A stretch of 13,830 bases of DNA, taken from positions 1 through 13,830 of the forward strand of contig JALOQG010000031.1 of the NCBI GenBank assembly GCA_025453505.1. The letters are read 5' to 3'. Position 1 is the first letter of the stretch; each line of letters starts with the position of its first letter. This document shows, piece after piece, positions 1 to 7,500 of the stretch. A program made the translations under genes and the position numbers. Below the pieces are notes generated by a model that saw only the letters and a list, made by a program, of their open reading frames with translations, was not told the origin of the DNA and did not search any database. This DNA is from Myxococcota bacterium (GTDB lineage: Bacteria; Myxococcota_A; UBA9160; PR03).

Positions 1-257
1 CTCGTGGTCGTGGTCGAGACGACGACGATGCGGCCGTTCTCGCCGAGCGCGTCGACCAGCCGCGTCGCGGCGAGCACCTCGCCGACGCTCGCGGCGTGCA
101 CCCACACCGATCCGCGCGCGCGCGGCGTGCGCCAGCCGAGGCGTTCGCCGACGCCCTCGCGCCACGCAGGCCGCAGCAGCAGCGCCGCGCCGGCCACCGG
201 CGCGAGCGCCAGCGCGGACGCGACCGCGACGCTCTGCCTAACGAGCGCGTTGGCCAT
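1..257 (-). CDS. waaA: 3-deoxy-D-manno-octulosonic acid transferase WaaA (KdtA), N-terminal part (3' end outside window)
   Basis: WaaA transfers Kdo to lipid IVA, linking lipid A synthesis to the LPS core. Only the first 85 residues are visible. A hydrophobic N-terminal membrane anchor (about residues 9–28) is followed by GERLGW (37–42) and the family signature SVWVHAASVGEVLAA (50–64). Glu60 corresponds to the catalytic Glu60 of E. coli WaaA, at the same residue number. The visible part ends in IVVVSTTTT (77–85), matching the conserved Thr-rich strand after the first Rossmann beta unit. ATG 257 lies inside the lpxB 3' end, 20 nt of overlap, with only a weak GGA upstream, so reinitiation from lpxB is likely. 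Finding waaA straight after lpxB, with no msbA between, is plausible for this gene block. Confidence 0.9.
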   Translation of the reverse strand, partial: MANALVRQSVAVASALALAPVAGAALLLRPAWREGVGERLGWRTPRARGSVWVHAASVGEVLAATRLVDALGENGRIVVVSTTTT

Positions 258-1377
258 CGATCATTCCGGCGGCGATCGCCGCGGCACGCGGCGCCGCGCC
301 GCCCTCTCCCAGCCGCCGCGACACTTCGGCGAGTCGCCGCACCTGGAGTTCGCGTGCGGGTCCGCCCAGCAACGCGGCGAGCGCAGCGGCGATCCGTTCG
401 GGATCGGCGTGCTCCTGGAGGAACTCGGGCACCACCGCGGCGCCCGCGATCAGGTTCGGCAACGTCCACGAAGGCAGCCGCACGAGCCGCCGCGCGAGCG
501 CGGCGGTCAGGAGGTTGGCGCGGCCGGCCGAGACGTGCGGGCAACCGAGCAGCGCGAGTTCCAGCGATGCGGTGCCCGGCTTCACCAGCGCGACGTCGGC
601 GGCGACCATCGCCTCGTGGGTGGCGTTCTCGACGACGCGCACCGGGAGGCCGCCCACATTTACGGCATCGCGCCGGATCGTCGGCGCGAGTGCGAGCGCG
701 AAGTGCGCGTCGGGCCGCTGCGCGCGCAGACGCTCGGCCGCGGCGAGGAAGAGCGGCAGCCCGTAGCGCAGCTCGTTGTGTCGGCTGCCCGGGAGCAGCA
801 ACACGAGCGGCGCGTCGCCGGGAACCCCGAGCCGCGCGCGCGCGGCGGCGCGATCGACCTTCTCGCGCACGGCGCGCAGGGGATCGACCAGCGGATGACC
901 GACGAAGTCCACGGCGAGCCCGCTTCCGGCGAACACGTCCACCTCGAACGGGAAGATGACGGCCATCCGGTCGACGCGCCGCGCCAGCTTCGCGATCCGC
1001 CCGGTGCGCCACGCCCAGACCTGCGGCGCGACGTAGTAGAGGATCGGCACGCCCGCGCGACGCAGCCGCTTCGCGAGCGGCACGTGCAGATCCGGCGCGT
1101 CCACCAGGATCGCGAGCGCCGGGCGGCGCTCGCGCGCGGCGCTCGCGAGCGTGCGCCACGCGCCGAGCACGCGCGGCACCGCGCCCAGCACCTCGACGAA
1201 GCCGCCGACGGCGACGTTCGCGAGCGGCACGAGGATCTCGAGACCCGCTTCGGCGAGGCGCGCGCCGCCCAGTCCGAAGCCGCGCAACTCGGGCCGCAGC
1301 GCGCGCAGCGCGGCGAACAGCTCCGCCGCGTGCGCGTCGCCCGACGCGTCGCCCGCCGAGACCAGCACTTCCGTCAT
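238..1377 (-). CDS. lpxB: Lipid-A-disaccharide synthase LpxB
   Basis: LpxB (glycosyltransferase family 19) joins lipid X to UDP-2,3-diacylglucosamine to form the beta-1,6 disaccharide at the inner face of the inner membrane. The 379-residue product (E. coli 382) carries SAGDASGDAHAA (7–18), VDAPDLH (92–98) with the conserved aspartates, VAPQVWAWRTGRI (116–128), FVGHPLVD (158–165), LLPGSRHNE (194–202) with the essential Arg, KPGTASLELAL (266–276) and LPNLIAG (306–312). The segment usually reading MVVxYR before the second conserved region is HVSAGR here, a minor deviation. ATG 1377 overlaps the stop of the oxidoreductase as ATGA. The frame is open far upstream, but that lies over other genes. 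The last 20 nt overlap the start of waaA. Confidence 0.96.
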   Translation of the reverse strand: MTEVLVSAGDASGDAHAAELFAALRALRPELRGFGLGGARLAEAGLEILVPLANVAVGGFVEVLGAVPRVLGAWRTLASAARERRPALAILVDAPDLHVPLAKRLRRAGVPILYYVAPQVWAWRTGRIAKLARRVDRMAVIFPFEVDVFAGSGLAVDFVGHPLVDPLRAVREKVDRAAARARLGVPGDAPLVLLLPGSRHNELRYGLPLFLAAAERLRAQRPDAHFALALAPTIRRDAVNVGGLPVRVVENATHEAMVAADVALVKPGTASLELALLGCPHVSAGRANLLTAALARRLVRLPSWTLPNLIAGAAVVPEFLQEHADPERIAAALAALLGGPARELQVRRLAEVSRRLGEGGAAPRAAAIAAGMIDGQRAR

Positions 1378-2330
1378 CGCAGCTCGTCGAGCGGCGGCAG
1401 CGCGGCCACCACGCGCAGAGCGGTCTCGAGCGCGCGCAGAGCCGCGCGGGCGCCCTCCCCGTTCGCGCGCCGCGTCCGCACCGCCGCGAGGAAGTCGCGC
1501 AATTGCGCGTCGAGCGCGTCGGCCGGGTCGAAGCGCATCGGCTCGATGTCGATGCGCGGCGGTCCGTCGGGGCTCGCCTCGCGCCGCAGGATCACCGCCG
1601 ACTGCGCCAGGAAGTCGATCGAGAAATAGCCGTCGGCCTGGAAGAAGCGGATCTTGCGCAGCGGCGTCGGCGACACCCGGCTCGCCGTGAAGTTCGCGAC
1701 GCAGCCGCCCGGGAAGCGCAGCCGCGCGTTGGCGATGTCCACTTCGTTCGAGAGCACCGGCACGCCGATCGCCTCGATGCTCTCGGGCACCTCGCCGACG
1801 AGGCGTTGCACGATGTCGATGTCGTGGATCATGAGATCGCGCACGATGTCGACGTCGGTGGCGCGGCCCGGATACGGACCCATGCGGTGCACCTCGACGA
1901 AGCGCGGCCGGCGGACCCGGTCCTTCATCGCGCGCAGCGCGGCGTTGAACCACTCGAGGTGTCCGACCTGGAGCACGCGGCCGCCCTGCGCGGCGCGCGC
2001 GATCAGCGACTCGGCTTCGGCGAGCGTGGCGGCGATCGGCTTCTCGACGAGCACGTCGAGCCCCGCGGCGAGCGCGGCGTCCACGACCTCGAAGTGCGCG
2101 ACCGTCGGCACCGCGACGACCGCGGCGTCCGCCTTCCCGAGCAGCTCGCGGAACCCGGTCACGGCCGGCGCGCCGAACGCCGCGCCGGCGTCGCGCGCGC
2201 GCGCGGCGTCGATGTCCGCGACACCTGCGAGCGTCACGCTGCCTTCCGTGTCGCGCAGCGCCGCGATCTTGGCGGCGTGGAGGCGCCCCATGTGTCCGGC
2301 GCCGATCACGGCGATGCGCAGCGCGCTCAC
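1374..2330 (-). CDS. Gfo/Idh/MocA family NAD(P)-dependent sugar oxidoreductase, possible GnnA-like enzyme
   Basis: This 318-residue protein has an N-terminal Rossmann fold with the dinucleotide motif VIGAGHMGRLHA (8–19), the family signature EKPIA (96–100) after VLV, and the likely active-site stretch LMIHDIDIV (166–174) that opens the C-terminal alpha/beta domain. Such enzymes oxidise or reduce sugar hydroxyls, often on nucleotide sugars. It starts with GTG 2330, which overlaps the lpxI stop and has GGAGG 7 nt upstream. Its TGA overlaps the lpxB ATG. That tight placement between lpxI and lpxB argues for a role in lipid A. In Acidithiobacillus ferrooxidans, GnnA, a Gfo/Idh-type enzyme, oxidises the 3-position of UDP-GlcNAc and lies between lpxA and lpxB with its aminotransferase partner GnnB. 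No aminotransferase gene is in this window, so the substrate stays open. Confidence 0.88.
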   Translation of the reverse strand: MSALRIAVIGAGHMGRLHAAKIAALRDTEGSVTLAGVADIDAARARDAGAAFGAPAVTGFRELLGKADAAVVAVPTVAHFEVVDAALAAGLDVLVEKPIAATLAEAESLIARAAQGGRVLQVGHLEWFNAALRAMKDRVRRPRFVEVHRMGPYPGRATDVDIVRDLMIHDIDIVQRLVGEVPESIEAIGVPVLSNEVDIANARLRFPGGCVANFTASRVSPTPLRKIRFFQADGYFSIDFLAQSAVILRREASPDGPPRIDIEPMRFDPADALDAQLRDFLAAVRTRRANGEGARAALRALETALRVVAALPPLDELR

Positions 2331-3163
2331 GCGGATCCTCCCGGGACGCCCACGACCGCGATGCCGGCCGCGTCGGCGCGGCGCCGCACCTCGTCGCGCT
2401 CGAGCACCAGCGTGCGGCCCGCCTCGACCGCGAGCAGGGCGGCGCCCGTCTCAACGAGCGTGCCGAGGGTGTCGGGTCCGATGGTCGGAGCGTCGAAGCG
2501 CGGATCCTGGCCGGGCTTGAAGACCTTCAGGACGCAGGCGCCGCCGCGCGCGAGCGCCGCACCGCGGCGGATCGCCGCGTCGGTGCCCTCGATCGCCTCG
2601 ACTGCGAGCACGCTGCGATCCTTGACGACGAGCGTCTGGCCGATGTCGAGCCGTCCGATCGCCTTCGCGATCGGCCAGCCCCAGGCGACGTCGGCGGTCT
2701 GCGACGCGGTCGGCGCGACATCGCCGAGCACGCCGACGGGCGCGAGGAGATGCGCGACCCAGGTCGTCTGCGCCTCGACGCGAAGGCCTTCGGACTCGAG
2801 CGCATCGCCGAGCGCGCGCAGGATGCTGTCGTCGCTGCGGTCGCGCAGCGAGGCGAGGAAGGCGGCCCCGCGCGCGTCGACGCGCACGCGATCGGCGGCG
2901 AAGAGCTGCTCCTTCGGCACGTTGCCGGCGACGACCACGTCGCGCGCCGAGGCCGCGTGCAGCGCCGCGAGCAGCGCGCCGAGTTCCCCGATCCGCACCC
3001 AGTGCAGCGCGTCGGCGACGTCGGCGAGCGCAGGGTCGGCGAAGCCATGGAACGCCACCACCGCGACGCGCCGTCCCGCGTCGCGCGCGCCGCGCGCCAC
3101 CTCGAAGGGCAGCCGCCCGGCCCCCGCCACCAGCCCGAGCGTCTCGCCACCGGAGTCCGTCAC
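2327..3163 (-). CDS. lpxI: UDP-2,3-diacylglucosamine pyrophosphatase LpxI
   Basis: LpxI hydrolyses UDP-2,3-diacylglucosamine to lipid X and UMP, the fourth lipid A step, and replaces LpxH in many alpha- and deltaproteobacteria. The 278-residue product starts with the family motif LGLVAGAGRLPFEVA (9–23). The signature VFKPGQDPRFDAPTIG (214–229) contains Asp224, which corresponds to the Asp225 shown to be essential in Caulobacter LpxI. VAGNVPKEQLF (78–88) and KAIGRLDIGQTLVVKD (167–182) are also typical. The start is GTG 3163 with GGGAG 6 nt upstream, 25 nt after the lpxA stop. The stop overlaps the next start as GTGA. The neighbours lpxA and lpxB support the call, and no LpxH-like gene is seen in the window. 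Confidence 0.95.
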   Translation of the reverse strand: MTDSGGETLGLVAGAGRLPFEVARGARDAGRRVAVVAFHGFADPALADVADALHWVRIGELGALLAALHAASARDVVVAGNVPKEQLFAADRVRVDARGAAFLASLRDRSDDSILRALGDALESEGLRVEAQTTWVAHLLAPVGVLGDVAPTASQTADVAWGWPIAKAIGRLDIGQTLVVKDRSVLAVEAIEGTDAAIRRGAALARGGACVLKVFKPGQDPRFDAPTIGPDTLGTLVETGAALLAVEAGRTLVLERDEVRRRADAAGIAVVGVPGGSA

Positions 3164-3188
3164 GCTCCACTCCCGGCCGCCGCTCCGT

Positions 3189-3971
3189 TCAGCGACACAC
3201 GCCTCGTTGCGAGGATGCCAGGAACGCGAGCAGGCGCGCGACCTCGGGCGTGGCGCCGGCCTCCTCGCGCACCCGCTCGATCGCCGTCTCGAGCAGCAGC
3301 TTCGAGGCGAAGAGCAGGTGGAACGCGTGCTTGAGATCGCGCATCGCCGCCTCCGAGAAGCCGCGACGCTGCAGGCCGATCGTGTTGAGACCGACCACGC
3401 GCGCGTGGTCGACGGCCACCATCGCGAAGGGCGGCGCGTCCTTCGAGAGCTTGGCGTTGGCGGCCGTCATGCAGCTCTCGCCGACGCGCGCGAACTGGTG
3501 CACGCCCGTGTAGGCGCCGAGCACCGCCCAGGCGCCGATCTCGACGTGTCCCGCGAGCCCCGTGAAGCTCGCGATGATCGCGTGCGGGCCGATCTGGCAG
3601 TCGTGCGCGACGTGCGCGCCGTTCATCAGCATCACGTCGTCGCCGATGCGCGTCGTGCCGCCGCCCTGCGGCGTGCCGCGGTGGATCGTGACGCTCTCGT
3701 GGATGCGGCAGTCGGCGCCGATCTCGAGACGCGTCGGCTCGCCGGCGTACTTCTTGTCCTGCGGATCGCCGCCGATCGAGGCGAAGGGATGGATCTGCGT
3801 GCGCGCGCCGACGCGCGTCGCGCCGCGCAGGCTGACGTGGTTGCCGACCACGACGCCGGGGCCGAGCTCGACGCCCGGCCCCACCCAGGTGAACGCGCCG
3901 ACGACCACGTCGTCGGCGAGCTTGGCCGAGGGATCGACGACGGCCGCGGGGTGTACGCGCGGCGCGGTCAT
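3189..3971 (-). CDS. lpxA: UDP-N-acetylglucosamine O-acyltransferase LpxA
   Basis: LpxA performs the first step of lipid A synthesis, moving a 3-hydroxyacyl chain from ACP to UDP-GlcNAc in the cytoplasm. The 260-residue product (E. coli 262) is a left-handed beta-helix of hexapeptide repeats over about residues 5–190 with a helical C-terminus. The catalytic His is His123 (GAHVAHDC; E. coli His125). Other conserved elements are DKKYAGEPTRLEIG (72–85), SVTIHRGT (93–100), VHQF (157–160) and LQRRGFS (200–206). The position of E. coli Gly173, which sets acyl chain length, aligns without gaps to Ala171 here. ATG 3971 follows skp by 4 nt. In many proteobacteria lpxD and fabZ precede lpxA, and both are missing here. 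lpxI begins 25 nt downstream. Confidence 0.96.
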   Translation of the reverse strand: MTAPRVHPAAVVDPSAKLADDVVVGAFTWVGPGVELGPGVVVGNHVSLRGATRVGARTQIHPFASIGGDPQDKKYAGEPTRLEIGADCRIHESVTIHRGTPQGGGTTRIGDDVMLMNGAHVAHDCQIGPHAIIASFTGLAGHVEIGAWAVLGAYTGVHQFARVGESCMTAANAKLSKDAPPFAMVAVDHARVVGLNTIGLQRRGFSEAAMRDLKHAFHLLFASKLLLETAIERVREEAGATPEVARLLAFLASSQRGVCR

Positions 3972-3975
3972 CGGA

Positions 3976-4500
3976 TCAGCCCTTCTTGTTGAAGCGCTTC
4001 ACCACCTCATCCGTGACGTCGAGCGCCTCGCGGCTGTAGACCACGCCGGGCGTGTTCCGCTCGAGGATCAGCGTGTAGCCCTGCTCCTTGCCGAGGTCGC
4101 GCACGATGTCGAGCAGCTTCTGGCGCAGCGGGCCGACGATGCGCTCGTAGTCGACCTTGAGCTGGCCGGAGAGCTCGGCGTCCTTGGCGCGCAGATCGCT
4201 CTGGAGTTCGGCGAGGTCGAGCTGCTTCTGCCGCAGCGCGTCCTCGGAGATCGCGAAGCGCTGGTTCTGGATCTGCTCCGCGAGCGCCTTGCCCTTGTCG
4301 ATGATCGGCTTGATCTGGGCCTCGGCCGCCTTCGTCTTGCGCTTGATCTCCTCGGCCGCCTTCTTGCCCTGGTCCGTGGCGTTGATCGCCTGCTCGAGAT
4401 CCACGACGCCGATCTTGATGGCGTCCTGCGCCTGGGCGACGCCCGTCCAGGCCAGCAGGGCGAGTCCGATGAAAATCGTTCGAAGCATCGATGCGCGCAT
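3976..4500 (-). CDS. skp: Periplasmic OMP chaperone Skp/OmpH
   Basis: Skp is a periplasmic trimeric chaperone that holds unfolded outer-membrane proteins on their way to BamA. The product is 174 residues with a signal peptide at about 1–24 (MLRTIFIGLALLAWTGVAQA, cleaved near AQA). The motif IGVVDLEQAIN (30–40) is the conserved first strand of the family. A long Lys/Glu/Gln-rich region (about 45–140) fits the coiled-coil tentacles, and a final strand region YTLILERNTPGVVYSREALDVTDEVVKRFN is typical of the OmpH C-terminus. ATG 4500 is chosen because GGAGG lies 5 nt upstream. A further in-frame ATG at 4539 would add 13 residues before the signal peptide and run through the GC hairpin. The position directly after bamA supports the call. 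The lpxA start is 4 nt past the stop. Confidence 0.93.
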   Translation of the reverse strand: MRASMLRTIFIGLALLAWTGVAQAQDAIKIGVVDLEQAINATDQGKKAAEEIKRKTKAAEAQIKPIIDKGKALAEQIQNQRFAISEDALRQKQLDLAELQSDLRAKDAELSGQLKVDYERIVGPLRQKLLDIVRDLGKEQGYTLILERNTPGVVYSREALDVTDEVVKRFNKKG

Positions 4501-4512
4501 CGTTTCCTCCGC

Positions 4513-4530
4513 CGCGGGGCGCCCCCCGCG
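4513..4530 (-). other. GC-only hairpin between bamA and skp
   Basis: The 51-nt bamA–skp gap contains CGCGGGG, a 4-nt loop GGCG and CCCCGCG on the minus strand, a perfect 7-bp stem made only of G·C pairs. No T run follows, so it is not a canonical intrinsic terminator. It ends 2 nt before the skp Shine–Dalgarno sequence (GGAGG, 4510–4506) and could shape skp translation or protect transcript ends. In DNA this GC-rich, chance stems are frequent. Confidence 0.45.
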
Positions 4531-4551
4531 CGCGTGCATGAAAGAGTGGAA

Positions 4552-7500
4552 CTAGAGGGCGGAACCGCCGACCGAGAACTCGAAGCTGAACACGTCCTCG
4601 ACGTCGAGACGATCGAGCGGGAACCCGATGAAGGCCTGCAGCGGGCCGAACGGCGAGAACCACAGCGCTCCGACGCCGGTACCCATGCGCCACTCGAGCA
4701 CGTCGAAGAGGATGTCCTCCTCGTCGAACGCGTTGCCGGTGTCGAAGAAGAGGATGCCGACGAGGCCGAGCGCTTCCGAGATCGGGAAGCGGTACTCGGC
4801 GGAGAGCGAGATGAACTGCGAGCCGCCGATCACGTCCGTGTCGTCGAGGTCCTCGAAGTCGTCGATGTCGCGGTCTTCGAGGCTGTTGCAGTCCCGGCTC
4901 GAGCTCTGCGTGTTGACGGAAACCGGGATGCCGTTGGAGAAGGTCGGAGAGTCCCCGACGCACTCCGGCTGCAGCGTCTGCGGATTCGTCGCGACGCCGA
5001 CCGGCGAGTAGCGGCCCGCCTTGTCGGCCGTGAATGCGAACGAGGTGTCGTAGAGGACGGCGCGGCGCGGGCCGACCGTGCGCGCCTTGAAACCGCGCAG
5101 CTGATAGGCGCCGATGCCGCCCATGAAGTAGCGCTCGGTGAGCGGCAGCGTGAAGTCCTCGTCGATCTGGTCGAGCGTGCAGTTCTCGTCGTTGAGGCAG
5201 CCCTGCGACCCGCCGATGTCGAAGTCCTCGATGTCGTTGAACGGGAACGCGTAGCCGGTGCGCGCCGAGAGCACGACCGAGGAGCGCTCGCGCAGCGGGA
5301 TCGGCAGCCATTCCGGAATGCCGTGGTACCAGGCGCCGCGCGCCTCGAAGCGCAGGAACTGCGCGAAGCCGCCGAGGCCCGCGCCGTCGCTGCTGAGTCC
5401 GTACTCGTAGCCTGCCGTCGGCAGCACGCGGTCGTTGCGCGTGTCGGCGCGGAACGAGACGCCGAGCAGGCTCGTGATGGTCGCGTCCTGGAAGAACTCG
5501 CGGAACACGAGGCTCGACGCGGTGATGTCGTCGTCGGCGTCGATCTCGCGGTCCGCGAAGCTGTAACGGACGAAGCCGCGGTAGCGGTTCGCCTCGTCGA
5601 AGGAGCGGCCGATCGAGACGTCGGCGCCGAGCGTCGTCTCCTCGAAGTCCTCGTACTGCAGGTTCGTACGGAAGGCGCTCGCCGCGAGGCTGAACTCGGA
5701 GTCGAAGAGACGCCGGTTCGAGAAGGTGGCGTAGAAGCGGTCGCGACGGCCGCCGATGTCGGCGGCGAGGCGCAAGCCGTAGCCGCGGCCGAACAGGTTG
5801 TTCTGCGACACGCTGCCGGACAGCACGAAGCTGTCCTGCGACGAATAGCCGGCGCCGAACGAGAGCGAGCCGGTCGGCTTCTCGACCACGTTCACGCCGA
5901 GGTCGATCTGGTCGGGCTCTTCCGTCCGCTCGGGCTCGACGTTCACCTCTTCGAAGAAGCCGAGCGAATCGAGGCGGGCCTTCGAGGCGTAGACGGAACG
6001 CGCGGAGTAGAGCTGGCCCTCGACGAGCTGCACTTCGCGACGGATCACGCGATCGACGGTGCGGGTGTTGCCGGCGATGTCCACCTGGCGCACGAACTGG
6101 AGCGGCCCGCGCTTGACGTCGAAGGTGACGTCCACGCTCTTGTCGACTTCGTTGGTGCGGGTCAGCGGATCCACCTGCGCCTGCGCGAAGCCGCGGTCCG
6201 AGTAGCGGCGCGTGACGCGGTCGGTGTCCTGCGTGAGGTGGGTGCGGTTGAACCACTCGTCCTTCGAGAGCGCCAGCGTCTCGCGCACCTCTTCGGGTTC
6301 GATGTTCGGGTCGCCCGCGAAGTCGAGCTTGCCGACCTTGAAGCGATCGCCCTCGAGGATCGGCACGGTCACCGTGATGCCGTCGCCTTCGGCGTCGACC
6401 TGCGGCTCGCCGATGTCGGCGCGCAGCCAGCCCTTGTCGCCGTACTTCTTCTCGACGCCCTGCAGATCCTGCATGAAGACCGGCTCCGCGTACGTGCCGG
6501 ACTTGTCGAGGTACTTGGTGACCCAGGACCACCAGCGCCACGGCTTGGTGCGCATGCCGCGCCGCAGCTCCTTGTCGGTCAGGTTCTCGTTGCCCTCGAA
6601 CTCGATCGCGCGCAGCTTGAGTTTCTTGCCCTCGTTGACCTCGAAGTTGACCGCGACGGCGTCGTTCGGGAGCGACTTGATGTCGTACTCGACCGACGCC
6701 TGGTAGTAGCCCTCGGCGCGGTACATGGCCTCGATGCGGTCGCGGTTCTCGTAGAGCAGCGGCAGGTCGAGCGTGGCGCCCGTGGTCAGCGTGAGCTGGT
6801 CGCGGATGCGGTCGGAGTCGAGCGCGTCGTTGCCGGCGATCGTGACCTGGCGCACGACCGGGTTCTCGACGATGTCGAAGGTCAGCACGCGGCCGCCCGG
6901 CGCGGGCTCGGAGCGCACGATCACGTCCTTGAAGAAGCCGAGCGCGTGGATCTGGCGCACGTCGTCCGCGATCTGCGAGGGAACGTACGGATCGCCCGGG
7001 CGCGTCGAGATGCGCGCGCGGATGGCGTCGGCCTCGATGCGCTTGTTGCCGCCGATGCGGATCTCGACGACGCGATCGCCGCTGCGGACTCCGCGCGCGG
7101 CCTGGGCCGCCACCGGGAGTTCGTCCGCCGAGGTCAGGCGGAACACCACGGCGACGCCTTCGGCGGTGCGCTCGGTGCTGGCGGTCGCGCCCGCGACGCC
7201 CCGGACCCGCCGCAGGCGTTCGAGATCGTCTTCGAGCGCCGCGCCGTCGTACGGCCCGCCGGGCTGGGTGCGGAGCTGACCGCGCAGGCGCGGCTCGTCG
7301 ATCACCGCGCCGCCTTCGAAACGCACTTCGGTGACGCGGCCCGTCGGCGCGGAGTCGCCCGCGACGATGCCGATCACGCGCTGCGAGAGCTCGCCTACCC
7401 GCTCGAGCAGCTCGGCGTCGCCGTTGGCGGTGAAGACCATGGTGCGCGTCGGCACGCGCTCTCCGGCGGGTGCGACGCGGACGTCGAGGCTGTACGAGCC

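Noticed and set aside
274..330. The divergent HVSAGR segment and variable C-terminus of LpxB as signs of an inactive enzyme.
   Set aside because: All key motifs (VDAPD, PGSR, KPGTASLE, LPNLIAG) and the full length are intact, so the deviation looks like ordinary divergence.
238..2454. Very long minus-strand frames that extend lpxB, lysS (10625–13084) and bamA (4552–8703) upstream into neighbouring genes.
   Set aside because: The extensions are shadows of the upstream genes. Conserved N-termini and ribosome-binding sites place the true starts at 1377, 12103 and 7896.
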